DNA of 64,000 nucleotides from Rheinheimera sp. UJ63 (GTDB taxonomy: Bacteria; Pseudomonadota; Gammaproteobacteria; Enterobacterales; Alteromonadaceae), in assembly GCF_021568285.1 (NCBI RefSeq), contig NZ_JAKGTQ010000003.1, positions 310,001 to 374,000 on the forward strand. The letters are read 5' to 3'. Of the stretch, positions 26,969 to 36,085 are shown in pieces (positions within the stretch are counted from its first letter, which is position 1; every line of letters begins with the position of its first letter). The notes under the pieces were generated by a model. It was given only the letters and a program-made list of their open reading frames with translations, was not told where the DNA came from and did not search any database. Made by a program: the position numbers and the translations under genes.

Positions 26969-27278
26969 AAATAGCCATTTTCTGGCCACCTGACGCTATG
27001 CTTCGGTTGCCACTCACTTTTCACTGCTTAGAACTGCAAAGGCTCATAAAAAATTGATTGATAACACTTTTTACTTAGGAGCTCACATTAGCGGTCGCTG
27101 TTTTATCCATAACATTAACAGCAAAACTAATACCGACACTTAGCGCTAATACAGGCTATACTGTTTAAGTATGATTCGCTATTTTTCGGCATTATGCTAA
27201 ATATTGGATGGTTTTCAATCACTTCTGGATGCATACTTTGATTGCATTTTTTAAACCTCATTAAAATAAAAGGCTGTT
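26969..27278. other. Intergenic region before the REC-EAL protein
   Basis: These 310 bases contain no open frame of note. A weak dyad GCTGTT...AACAGC (about 27087-27113) is present. I find no clear terminator for osmC and no clear promoter. Confidence 0.3.
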
Positions 27279-29459
27279 ATGCGGATTGAAAAAAGATTAT
27301 TGATTCTCGACGATGACGAATTAATCTGCAAAACCATAGCCGATGTGGCTAAAAAAGACGGTTTTACTGTTCGATATACCACGGATTACCCGACCTTCCA
27401 AAACCTGTTAGATAACTGGCTGCCCCATAATGTCATTATCGATTTGAATATGCCAACGATGGATGGCGTACAAATTCTTAATGCGTTAGCCGATCAGGGC
27501 AATCAAAGTAAAATCGTTATCTGTAGTGGTGTCAGTGAACGCATAATCGAAGCGGCAGCACGTTCGGCCAAGGCGCGAGGGTTAAATATTATCGGTATTT
27601 TACCCAAGCCTTTTTATGTCAAACAAATACGTGATGTGCTGCACGAGCCACTGCACAACGATAATAAACATGCTTTAAAAAACGTATTGCAGCAGCAACA
27701 AGCCTACGATGTTAACGCTATAAAAAATAAATTAACGCATGCCATTGAGCACAACATTATCACCTTTGCCGTGCAGCCCATTATCAAATGCCGAACTCAT
27801 CAAATTAAAGGCTTTGAAGTATTGGCGCGTTGGCAAGATGATGAACTGGGGTTTATTAGCCCTGATGTGTTTATCAAGATTGCGGAAAACCACCACTTAA
27901 TTGACGCTTTAACCTTACTTATCTTTAAGCAAGCGCTTACCTGGTTCAGCGAACTGATGCAGCATTGCACGTTGCTGAGCAAAGAGCACAAAAACAAACT
28001 GACGCTGTCACTGAATATCTCTGCTTGCTCATTACAACAAGATCACATGGTGTCGGAATTAGCCAACCTGTGCGCGGATCTCACTATTAGTCCAAGCAAT
28101 GTGATCTTAGAACTGACTGAAACAGCGGCAATGGAAGATCCGATCTTATCGATGGATTTACTCACTCGGCTGCGTTTAAAAGGGTTCAGGTTATCTATTG
28201 ATGACTTTGGTACCGGGTTTTCGTCAATGCTGCAATTAGTGCGTTTGCCCTTTTCCGAATTAAAAATTGACCGCTCTTTTACCATGACGGCTTTAGATGC
28301 GGAAGAATCAAAAATAGTCATCAATGCCACCATTGAACTGGCGCACCGCTTAGGTTTAAAAGTGACCGCCGAAGGCATTGAAGATGAGGCTACACTGGCA
28401 TTGCTAAAAAGAATGAATGCCGATAATGCCCAAGGCTACTTTATTGCCAGGCCCATGGCGGCAGACAAAGTGACAGCATGGATTGAACACAATACTCAGG
28501 CCTCGGAAGAGAAGCGGATCGCCATTTTAAAAGCCTATGAATTGCTAGATTCGCCCGAAGAAGAGCGCTTTGATCGGATCACACGTCTCGCGGCTCGCTT
28601 ATTTAACGTGCCGGTCAGTGTATTTTCGTTGATCGATACCAACAGACAATGGTTTAAATCTCGCAAGGGTACTGATTTAAAAGAAACACCTCGCTCAGTG
28701 GCTTTTTGTGATCATACCATTCGCGAGCAACATACTTTCATCGTGCCAGATGCGCAACAAGACGAACGCTTTAAGCGCAATAGCTTAGTCACAGACTCAC
28801 CCCATATTCGTTTCTACGCCGGTTACCCTGTTACGGTAACCGAAGGCGAATCTTTAGGCGCACTTTGCATTATCGACAATAAACCCAGAGCGTTCTCCGC
28901 AAAAGACAGCGCACTGCTAAAAAGCTTAGCTGAATTAGTCACCATAGAATTACAAAACTCAGCCAATTCGCACGCGGATCCGATCACCGGGTTGATGGAT
29001 CGCAAATCTTTTGAGAAACGGGCGATGCTGCTAAACGAGTTGTGCCGTAAAGAAGGCTTAACTTATTTAATGCTGTATTTTGATTTAAATGGCTTTAACG
29101 AGATTAATCAGCAATACGGTCGCCTCACGGGTGAAGAAGTACTGCAAGAATTCGCCAACGATTTAAAATCGACTTTTCGTGAGTCAGATTTAATTGCCCG
29201 CTTGGGCTTAGACGAGTTTATCGTGGTCATGATCAGTAATCATGACATCGATGTAGAGCAGCTTATTCAAAGGCTACGCGATACCATTGGTTTTAAAAAA
29301 CATAACTCGGCTAATTTACCCGCCATTGCGTTTTCTTATGGCTCGGCTATCTCAAATGCGGCAAGACCCATGACTTTACAGCAGCTGTATCATAAAGCCG
29401 ATGTTATGATGCATATTAACTCTGAGAGTAAAGCTAATCGCTTATTAACCCCTGATTAA
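27279..29459 (+). CDS. REC-EAL-GAF-GGDEF cyclic-di-GMP signalling protein
   Basis: A 726-residue cytosolic protein. REC (1-120) has DDD at 11-13 and phosphoacceptor Asp55. EAL (about 150-400) keeps the metal and catalytic residues in modified form: EVLAR for EAL, SLNISA, ELTET, DDFGTGFSS, LKIDRSF and AEGIED, so phosphodiesterase activity is likely. GAF (about 410-560) is of the FDRITRLAARLFNVP type. The GGDEF domain (566-720) has GLDEF at 643-647 in place of GGDEF, so cyclase activity is doubtful; it may bind GTP and regulate the EAL. The gene converges on bphP, and its REC domain needs an outside kinase. Confidence 0.93.
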   Translation: MRIEKRLLILDDDELICKTIADVAKKDGFTVRYTTDYPTFQNLLDNWLPHNVIIDLNMPTMDGVQILNALADQGNQSKIVICSGVSERIIEAAARSAKARGLNIIGILPKPFYVKQIRDVLHEPLHNDNKHALKNVLQQQQAYDVNAIKNKLTHAIEHNIITFAVQPIIKCRTHQIKGFEVLARWQDDELGFISPDVFIKIAENHHLIDALTLLIFKQALTWFSELMQHCTLLSKEHKNKLTLSLNISACSLQQDHMVSELANLCADLTISPSNVILELTETAAMEDPILSMDLLTRLRLKGFRLSIDDFGTGFSSMLQLVRLPFSELKIDRSFTMTALDAEESKIVINATIELAHRLGLKVTAEGIEDEATLALLKRMNADNAQGYFIARPMAADKVTAWIEHNTQASEEKRIAILKAYELLDSPEEERFDRITRLAARLFNVPVSVFSLIDTNRQWFKSRKGTDLKETPRSVAFCDHTIREQHTFIVPDAQQDERFKRNSLVTDSPHIRFYAGYPVTVTEGESLGALCIIDNKPRAFSAKDSALLKSLAELVTIELQNSANSHADPITGLMDRKSFEKRAMLLNELCRKEGLTYLMLYFDLNGFNEINQQYGRLTGEEVLQEFANDLKSTFRESDLIARLGLDEFIVVMISNHDIDVEQLIQRLRDTIGFKKHNSANLPAIAFSYGSAISNAARPMTLQQLYHKADVMMHINSESKANRLLTPD

Positions 29460-29578
29460 TGCCTACAGTTATGCAAGTTAAACCGACATGAAAACCCGCT
29501 TAAGCGGTCAAAGCGTTAGGTGCATTCAACCATAACGCACCCGAGTAAACGAGCGATACCCGCAAAGCACAGCCGTTA

Positions 29579-32176
29579 TTAATCACACAGCGGGATTTTT
29601 ACCGTAAAGGTGGTACCCTGCCCTAAGGTTGTCTCAAGCAAAATGTCGCCTTTCACTTCAACTAATAATGATCGCACAATTGAAAGCCCTAAACCGGTGC
29701 CTTCGCCGCGTTTTTTAGTGGTGAAAAATGGCGTAAACAAACGGGCCTTCGTTTCATCAGTAATACCGGTACCATGATCCTGCACCGCAACGTAGGCATA
29801 ATGCTCATCATGCCAATGCGTTAAACGGATGAGTTTTTCGGCATAGCCCGCCATCGCATCTTTCGCATTGTTAATCAGGTTAATCAACACTTGTTGAATG
29901 GCTGTAGTATCGATGGCTGCGCAGTGCTCCGTCGCTGTAATAGTGGCTTGGATCACCACGCCGTCTTTACGTAGCAATTGATCCATCATTTCTGCCACCT
30001 CTTGCACTACCGCAGGTAAATCGCATTGCGCCTGTTTATTTTCTGGCGGCGAGTTACGCGATAAGCTGTTTAACCCGGAGACGATTTTCATGATTCGTTC
30101 GGCAGCGGTCATGGCTCGCTTATTGGTTTCCATAGCATCCGCTATGGCAGGGGGTTGCTCTTCAAATGCAATCTGTTGTAATTCTAAACTGGATAAAATA
30201 ATCGCTAACGGGTTATTAATTTCATGGCCGATAGTTGCGGCAAGCTCCCCCAACGAAACCAAGCGAGCTTGCTTGGTTGAGGCATCTAATGACAGCTGAA
30301 TAGCCTTATTTTTAGCAATTTCTTCCGTGATATCCACATTAGTACCAATCACTTTTCTCACTAAACCATTCTCTGCTAACAACATATCAGCATGCGCCCG
30401 AATAGTACGAATGCCTTTTTTCGGATGATTGATCCGAAAGGAATGTTGAAAGGTTTGTTGCTGGTATATCGCTCGCTCAAACGCTAGCCGCGCATTTTCT
30501 TTGTCGCTTTCAAAAATACAGGCGCTCCAACTCTGGTATTGACCATCAAAATGCTCGGCATCGACACCATAAATCTCGAACATCCGATCGCTCCAATACA
30601 AGGTGCCGGCTTCTGTATCTAAACTCCAGACACCAATATCACTGCCATCAGCAATCACTTTTAACTCAAGATGGCGTTGCAGTTTAATTTGTAATAAATA
30701 GGCTTCTAGCAGTAAAACTTGTAACTCTTCAATCAGCGATTTATCCAGCCAGGTCCAATTTTCACAGCGATCTTTCATCACTTCTGTCCAGACAGAGAAA
30801 GAGCGTCTTGGCGATAAATGGGTCTGTTGCTGCGCATCAGCGAGGGTTTTCTCGTAGGAATTACCCGCCCAATTAATCTGCGTGATGGCTTCTTTCCGAC
30901 ATAACAGCAAACAAGGTGCTTGTTCAACACTGGGATCTTCAGCGATTAATCGGATGACACACACCCCGGCGACATCGGTTTGCCGCTGCTCTGGCGGCAG
31001 TAGAGGCTTCAGTGAATCAATAAAGATCACAGTATCAGGGTTAGATAGTAATGTGGTTTGTAATACTGAAAACGCTTCTGTGGTTAAACTGCTACCAAAA
31101 CCTCTTAGCTGAGTACCATCAAACCAAGCCACCCCATCCGCCCGAGTTAACTCTAAAATCTTGCTGGAAATGTGCTGATGCGTCTTAGGGTTATCAATAA
31201 ATTTTTGAATATCCCCGATGGTTAATGCTCGGCGCAAGCTGCGGTTTTTATTAAACAGCACTTTAGCTTCTAAGCGTTCAATAAACAAAGCACTCATCAA
31301 GGCGATGGTTTCGCAAGACAGTCGCGTTTCATGATTTAAATAATGCGGGCCGCGGTAATGATGACACGCCACCAAGCCCCACAGCTTGCCATTGACAATC
31401 AGCGAGATCACTAAGGTGGCTTGTACACCCATATTTTGTAAATATTGGATATGCAGCGGTGAGATCGCCCGAGCATCAATGCCTGTCATATCAATGGCAA
31501 AATCAACCGTTGGCGCCAGCAACAGGGGTACTGGGGTATAGTTTACATCGGCAATTAACCGCGTTAACTTTTTTTGATAGAGCGCTCGCGCTTTCACCGG
31601 AATATCAGATGCGGGGTAATGTAAGCCTAAAAAAGATTCCAGCTCTGTGCTTTTCGCTTCGGCCACTACCGAGCCATTCCACTGTTCATCAAACTGATAA
31701 ACCATGCAGCGATCAAAACCAATGTAATCACGCAGCATTAGCAATAAAGTATTGAATAATTCGGTACGGCTTTTACAAGGCAATAAGTGAGAAATAATAT
31801 GCTGGGCTTGGCTTTGGGCATCATCACTGGTGGCCGAGGTTTGAACAACCGCTTCTATTTCTATCGCATGCCAGTTGGGTTGATCACTTAGCGCATGACA
31901 GCGTAAATGGTAAGGTTGTTGCTTAATACTTAATAGTTGATTTGATACCCCAGCTGCAGTGCAGTTAACCTGCTGAAAACAGGCTAAATCGGTAAATTTT
32001 TGTGTAAGCACCTGCGCGGAATTAAGCTGCATCTGCTGTAAAAAATTTTCTGATACGCCTTGAATGCTCAGCTTATCATCTAAAATAAATAACCAAGCAA
32101 ACGGTTGGATCGCCCCTGGAATATGAATAGGTTCTTGGTCGCAATTTGCTAAGGTTACCGGTACTCGCTTGTCCAT
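29579..32176 (-). CDS. bphP: Bacteriophytochrome sensor histidine kinase
   Basis: An 865-residue red/far-red photoreceptor: PAS (with biliverdin-binding Cys12 in ANCDQEPIHIPG), GAF (YPASDIP, SPLHIQYLQNMGV, ACHHYRG), PHY with tongue motif SPRRSF, an extra PAS/PAC (about 505-625), HisKA with TIGHEINNPLA, and HATPase with NAKDAM and GEGTGLGLSIV. Biliverdin IX-alpha, made by the neighbouring heme oxygenase, is the expected chromophore. The kinase core is of the NtrB/HWE-unlike class with a H-E-I-N-N-P box. It follows bphO and a response regulator on the same strand. Confidence 0.96.
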   Translation of the reverse strand: MDKRVPVTLANCDQEPIHIPGAIQPFAWLFILDDKLSIQGVSENFLQQMQLNSAQVLTQKFTDLACFQQVNCTAAGVSNQLLSIKQQPYHLRCHALSDQPNWHAIEIEAVVQTSATSDDAQSQAQHIISHLLPCKSRTELFNTLLLMLRDYIGFDRCMVYQFDEQWNGSVVAEAKSTELESFLGLHYPASDIPVKARALYQKKLTRLIADVNYTPVPLLLAPTVDFAIDMTGIDARAISPLHIQYLQNMGVQATLVISLIVNGKLWGLVACHHYRGPHYLNHETRLSCETIALMSALFIERLEAKVLFNKNRSLRRALTIGDIQKFIDNPKTHQHISSKILELTRADGVAWFDGTQLRGFGSSLTTEAFSVLQTTLLSNPDTVIFIDSLKPLLPPEQRQTDVAGVCVIRLIAEDPSVEQAPCLLLCRKEAITQINWAGNSYEKTLADAQQQTHLSPRRSFSVWTEVMKDRCENWTWLDKSLIEELQVLLLEAYLLQIKLQRHLELKVIADGSDIGVWSLDTEAGTLYWSDRMFEIYGVDAEHFDGQYQSWSACIFESDKENARLAFERAIYQQQTFQHSFRINHPKKGIRTIRAHADMLLAENGLVRKVIGTNVDITEEIAKNKAIQLSLDASTKQARLVSLGELAATIGHEINNPLAIILSSLELQQIAFEEQPPAIADAMETNKRAMTAAERIMKIVSGLNSLSRNSPPENKQAQCDLPAVVQEVAEMMDQLLRKDGVVIQATITATEHCAAIDTTAIQQVLINLINNAKDAMAGYAEKLIRLTHWHDEHYAYVAVQDHGTGITDETKARLFTPFFTTKKRGEGTGLGLSIVRSLLVEVKGDILLETTLGQGTTFTVKIPLCD

Positions 32177-32230
32177 ATCTAGCCTATTCTAATGAGCAAC
32201 AAAGAAACACGATAACGGCTGCACTCAGGG

Positions 32231-32683
32231 TTAAATACCAACTTGCCTGCGCTCGGCTAACTTGGCTAATAATTGCCCCACTCTAATGGGTTTGATTAGC
32301 ACAAAATCGACACCGGCATGCAAAAACTTAGCTTCATCACCCTCTTGCGCAAACCCTGTCATCACCGCAATCATCGCGTTTACCCCAAGCGCACGAATAC
32401 GCTGAATTAAACTGAGCCCATCCATCTGCGGCATCGCAAAGTCAGTCACCAATACATCGATGGCCTGTGGCTGTTTGGCTAAGAATTGTAACGCGGCTGA
32501 GCCACTGTAAAATACATTCACCTCATGGCCTTGATGATGCAGTAACTTGGCGAAGGTTTCAATGAATTGCACTTCATCATCGACTAAAACAAAACGTAAG
32601 GAGTCTGTTGCCAATGCTGGCTCTGTAGCCTCGGGATTATCTAAAGTCGTATCAGGAGATGTCATCGCGCGTTTTTTATCCAT
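32231..32683 (-). CDS. Single-domain response regulator, probable BphP partner
   Basis: A 150-residue receiver domain without an output domain. The acidic pocket DD (35-36), phosphoacceptor Asp81 in VTDFAMPQMDG, Thr in AVMTGFA and Lys in LIKPI are all present. It sits between bphO and bphP on one strand, so it is the likely target of BphP phosphorylation. Having no output domain, it must act by protein contact or pass the phosphate on. The start could be ATG 32683 or the one six codons later. Confidence 0.9.
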   Translation of the reverse strand: MDKKRAMTSPDTTLDNPEATEPALATDSLRFVLVDDEVQFIETFAKLLHHQGHEVNVFYSGSAALQFLAKQPQAIDVLVTDFAMPQMDGLSLIQRIRALGVNAMIAVMTGFAQEGDEAKFLHAGVDFVLIKPIRVGQLLAKLAERRQVGI

Positions 32684-32821
32684 GTGATTAAGCTTACGCT
32701 TGTCCTTTTTAAAATGAAATCCTCAGCAGTTAACCGCCACTGCTAAGGCTCATGCAAACTGTTGTGCTTTAAAAATTTACCTATGCCGCCTAATACTTCG
32801 CAGTTGTAATTGATAAACCAC

Positions 32822-33436
32822 TTATTCAGCGGCTATGTCAGTAGCAACAGGAACAGGTAATACACTGAACCAATCAATGATCTGTGAAAAACATCGTTGC
32901 GCTGCCAGGGTTATTGCGGTTGTCGAGAGCTGCTGCTTTGCAGCGTAAGTATTTAAATCCGCACACCATAACGGCCAATGCGTTGCCGCCTGGCTTTGCT
33001 GGCTGAGTTGCTGATAATAGGCAAATGGATAACTCGTATTCAGTGCCGAAGCCCGTAAGCGAGCTAAAATAAACTGTGCCCCTAAACTGGCACCATGCCA
33101 AACGTAACTATAGCCCAAATAATCTTCGGGCGAACAAATTGTGGCGGCGGCTGGCTCGGGCAAACAGCAAGGCGCAGAAAACCCCGTGATATCTTGTTGT
33201 AGTGCGAGTCCATGATCGGCAATGTGAGCAAAATCCGGGATCGCATAAGTCTGTGCTGCTAAGGCAAATTGAGGTTGCCAGCATGATAACAAGGCGGCAA
33301 AACCGCTTATCACGGTTTCGTAGTGAGCCGCGCTAATATTTGCTGAGCTAAGCGCTTGAAATAACGCCAACTGATCCAGCTGCGTATGCTGTTTTAGGGT
33401 AGCACTTTTTAACTGATTACTTAGCGATAACGTCAT
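32822..33436 (-). CDS. bphO: Biliverdin-producing heme oxygenase
   Basis: About 204 residues of the BphO heme-oxygenase family. The proximal His is in LKQHTQLDQ, and the distal helix region reads GYSYVWHGASLGAQFI (the G-x2-x-G stretch over the heme). It opens heme to biliverdin, CO and Fe(II), supplying the phytochrome chromophore. ATG 33436 is chosen because AAGGA lies six bases before it; a GTG four codons upstream is possible. The distal helix is diverged from the usual EGSTLGG. Confidence 0.9.
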   Translation of the reverse strand: MTLSLSNQLKSATLKQHTQLDQLALFQALSSANISAAHYETVISGFAALLSCWQPQFALAAQTYAIPDFAHIADHGLALQQDITGFSAPCCLPEPAAATICSPEDYLGYSYVWHGASLGAQFILARLRASALNTSYPFAYYQQLSQQSQAATHWPLWCADLNTYAAKQQLSTTAITLAAQRCFSQIIDWFSVLPVPVATDIAAE

Positions 33437-33479
33437 AACATCCTTCACAGCAAACGTTTTACCCGCAACACCCAGCGGT

Positions 33480-34073
33480 TTAATTTACAGCTTGTGGTTT
33501 TTCAATACCCGCTAAAATGTCGTCTACCATCGCCGCTAACACCGCAGGCTCGGGTTTGAGCTGAGCATAGGTTTTAAGACCAATAATTTGCGCCTGTAAA
33601 GTGCGGCTTAAACGTTCAGGTGGCGCAGAAAGCACAGCGCCCTCTGCAACCGCCTGCTCAAGTAATGTTTTAAAAGCGAATTCAATATTTTGCAATAGCG
33701 TTTTAGCCAATTCAGCTAAAGCCGAGCCTTCTGCGCTTAATTCGGCCACTGTTTTTACTAACATACACACTTGGCTTGGTTCATGCTGCGAACCGAGCAC
33801 TTGCGAACGGACAAACTGTTTTAACGTTTCCAGCGCCGACTGATGTTGCGCTTGTGCTGATGCAAAGGCCTGCTGCCCTTTTTCTGCATAATGTAATAAT
33901 GCTTCGTGATACAAGCTTTCTTTATCACCAAAACTGGCATACAAGCTGCCTGGTCGTAAATTTACCGCATCCAAAAGATCTCGCATCGAGGTTCCATTAA
34001 AACCACGCTGCCAAAACAATTGTTGCGCTTTGCTGATCACCTCGGCGCGGTCAAATTTTATCGAATTGGCCAT
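33480..34073 (-). CDS. TetR-family transcriptional regulator
   Basis: A 197-residue TetR protein. The HTH (about 10-55) reads QRGFNGTSMRDLLDAV with LRPGSLYASFGDKESLY as recognition helix, close to the NemR/AcuR-like group; the ligand domain is helical with Cys in QVCMLVKTV. It is divergent from the DoxX-like gene and lies only 43 bases before bphO on the same strand, so it could lead the bphO-RR-bphP transcript. Palindromes at the shared promoter and at 47249-47287 are its likely operators. Confidence 0.9.
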   Translation of the reverse strand: MANSIKFDRAEVISKAQQLFWQRGFNGTSMRDLLDAVNLRPGSLYASFGDKESLYHEALLHYAEKGQQAFASAQAQHQSALETLKQFVRSQVLGSQHEPSQVCMLVKTVAELSAEGSALAELAKTLLQNIEFAFKTLLEQAVAEGAVLSAPPERLSRTLQAQIIGLKTYAQLKPEPAVLAAMVDDILAGIEKPQAVN

Positions 34074-34106
34074 CTTGCCCTCGTCTTAAACAGGTAAAAA
34101 ATAACT

Positions 34107-34135
34107 TTGAACACTTGCTCAACTTGCTTTATAGT
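34107..34135 (+). promoter_or_regulatory. Promoter of the DoxX-like gene with overlapping TetR operator
   Basis: TTGAAC (34107-34112) and TATAGT (34130-34135) are spaced by 17 bases. The -35 lies inside a near-palindrome TTGAACACTTGCTCAA (34107-34122). Read on the other strand, it matches 14 of 16 bases of 47272-47287, before the AhpD-like gene. Confidence 0.65.
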
Positions 34136-34154
34136 ACCTCGCCTGCGTTACCAA

Positions 34155-34170
34155 GTAAATTAACATTTAC
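34155..34170. promoter_or_regulatory. Second dyad downstream of the DoxX-like promoter
   Basis: GTAAAT-TAAC-ATTTAC is a perfect six-base dyad just after the predicted transcription start. It could be a further operator or an mRNA hairpin. Confidence 0.35.
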
Positions 34171-34207
34171 CGTCTCGCCGACTTACGATATCAAACTAGG
34201 AGCCAAG

Positions 34208-34624
34208 ATGTCAGAACAAAACCTCAGATCCTTGCAGCCAAGATTACAATGGTCTTTATTGTCACTGCGCTTAGGCGTATTTATTGTCATGTTAATGTGG
34301 ACGCTAGACAAATTTGTTAACCCGGCACACAGCGCTGCCGTGTTTGGCAAATTTTATGCTTTGCCCGGTTTAACTGCCGATATTTTTACCGTTCTTGGCG
34401 TATTGCAGCTGATCTTAGTATTAGCATTTGTGGTCGGTTTTAAGAAGCGCATTACCTACGGCATTATTTTACTGATGCACAGTGGTTCAACTTTCTCAAG
34501 CTATGCACAATACTTAGACGGCTTTAATAACCTGCTATTCTTCGCGGCGTGGCCGATGCTAGCCGCTTGTTTAGCCTTGTATCTGCTTCGAGATGCCGAC
34601 ACTAAATTTACCCTGGGTAAATAA
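34208..34624 (+). CDS. Small DoxX-like integral membrane protein
   Basis: A 138-residue protein with four membrane segments and short loops, including FIVMLMWTLDKFVNP and the loop FAAWPMLAACLALYLL. The open frame extends upstream, but ATG 34208 is preceded by AGGAG at ideal spacing. DoxX-like proteins have been tied to thiol/redox stress in some bacteria; no enzyme residues are evident here. The divergent TetR gene and the operator in its promoter point to inducible expression. The family name is a fold-level guess. Confidence 0.65.
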   Translation: MSEQNLRSLQPRLQWSLLSLRLGVFIVMLMWTLDKFVNPAHSAAVFGKFYALPGLTADIFTVLGVLQLILVLAFVVGFKKRITYGIILLMHSGSTFSSYAQYLDGFNNLLFFAAWPMLAACLALYLLRDADTKFTLGK

Positions 34625-34625
34625 A

Positions 34626-35453
34626 TTATTTCTTAACCGGTTTATCGTTTCGAGTTGTGTCTTTAACACGGCGAAACGGTAAGCTGAGTAAGAAAGCTAA
34701 ACCGGTATTTTGCTCAGGTTTCAGATATTGCACCAAACCAATATCTAATTGCGCATCGCTTTTCCGTGCTTTTTCACAATAACTACCAAACAAACGATCC
34801 CAAACGGATAAATTAAAGCCGTAATTACTATTGGTTTCAACAACACGCTGACTGTGATGAATACGATGCATCTGCTGCGTCACGATAAACCAACGCAGTG
34901 GCCGCTCAATCATCGCCGGTAAACGAATATTGCTGTGATTAAAAATCGCGCTGGCATTTAAAATAATTTCAAATAGCAGCACCGCAAGCGCCGGTACGCC
35001 CAGTAAAAATACCAAGAGCAACTTAATAAAGTAACTGAGCAGAATTTCTAGTGGATGAAAGCGCAAGCCACTGGTGCTATCAATATGCGGATCGGCATGA
35101 TGTACTTGATGTAAGCGCCAAAGCAGGGGTACGCGGTGAAATAATCGATGCTGCCAGTAAATTGCCATATCTAAAAAAAGCACGCTCACCAACACCATTA
35201 GCCAATACGGCATGGCGAACAGATACCACAGGCCAAAACTTTGCTGCTGATTTACCTGCGCTAGTGCTACTAAGCTAATTGGCGCTAATAAACGCATCAA
35301 CAACGTGCCAGAAACCATTAACAACAAATTTGTACGCCAACGCCAAGACCGACCTACCGGATCACGCCGGGCCGGTGCTAACGCTTCCCACAGCATCATC
35401 AGCAACAACATGCCTAAAAATATTCCTAGCCGATAATAATGCTCATGCGCCAT
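34626..35453 (-). CDS. Sterol desaturase/fatty acid hydroxylase-family membrane protein
   Basis: A 275-residue membrane protein with the di-iron His-box pattern: HRLFHRVPLLWRLHQVHH, FNHSN and MHRIHHSQ. Members hydroxylate or desaturate lipids in the inner membrane with O2 and reductant. It is the last gene of a long minus-strand array, five bases after the phosphatidyltransferase. A lipid made by that neighbour may be the substrate. The stop is one base from the convergent DoxX-like stop. Confidence 0.87.
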   Translation of the reverse strand: MAHEHYYRLGIFLGMLLLMMLWEALAPARRDPVGRSWRWRTNLLLMVSGTLLMRLLAPISLVALAQVNQQQSFGLWYLFAMPYWLMVLVSVLFLDMAIYWQHRLFHRVPLLWRLHQVHHADPHIDSTSGLRFHPLEILLSYFIKLLLVFLLGVPALAVLLFEIILNASAIFNHSNIRLPAMIERPLRWFIVTQQMHRIHHSQRVVETNSNYGFNLSVWDRLFGSYCEKARKSDAQLDIGLVQYLKPEQNTGLAFLLSLPFRRVKDTTRNDKPVKK

Positions 35454-35458
35454 GCTGC

Positions 35459-36085
35459 TTACTCCGCTTGCTCGTAGTGCTTTAATGTTTTAAAACCGCC
35501 AATAACCCGCGTCACGATGGTGATACCGGCGGCAAAAGCAAAGCAATAAGCCAGTAGGCTAAAATGCTGCGGCCATACACAAAAAGCGACAAACAATAAA
35601 ATGGTTTCGGTGCCTTCAGTCAGACCATGTAAGTAGTAAAAACTTTTATGGGCAAATTGTGGCCGCGCTAATTGTAAACGCTCTGCTGGAATGGCAAAGG
35701 CTAAAAAACTGGAGCCGGTACCAATAAAGCTGGCCAACAACACCGCAGCCGCTAAAGCATTGGCGGTTGGATCAGCCAAAGCAAAACCCAAAGGTATGGC
35801 GGCATAAAACAAAAAGTCTAAACTAATATCTAAAAAGCCACCGGAGGCGGTACTGCTGTTTTGCCAGCGCGCCAAGGCACCATCTAAGCCATCCACCACG
35901 CGATTGAGCAAGATCACGAGCAAGGCGGCAGTATAGTTTTGATAGGCTAGCAAGGGTAAAGCCAACATACCGAACAAAAAACCCAGCACAGTTAACTGAT
36001 TAGGGCTTATTTTCCACTGATCTAACTGTTTTACCAGCGGTTGCATTAACGGTTTTAACAAGGGTGTGATCTTAGCATCTAACAT
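35459..36085 (-). CDS. CDP-alcohol phosphatidyltransferase (YnjF-like)
   Basis: A 208-residue membrane enzyme with the family signature DG-x2-AR-x8-G-x3-D-x3-D, here DGLDGALARW followed by GGFLDISLD (about residues 69-95). It transfers a phosphatidyl group from CDP-diacylglycerol to an alcohol. E. coli ynjF also lies after ynjBCD. The acceptor alcohol is unknown. It overlaps the ABC ATPase by seven bases. Confidence 0.9.
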   Translation of the reverse strand: MLDAKITPLLKPLMQPLVKQLDQWKISPNQLTVLGFLFGMLALPLLAYQNYTAALLVILLNRVVDGLDGALARWQNSSTASGGFLDISLDFLFYAAIPLGFALADPTANALAAAVLLASFIGTGSSFLAFAIPAERLQLARPQFAHKSFYYLHGLTEGTETILLFVAFCVWPQHFSLLAYCFAFAAGITIVTRVIGGFKTLKHYEQAE

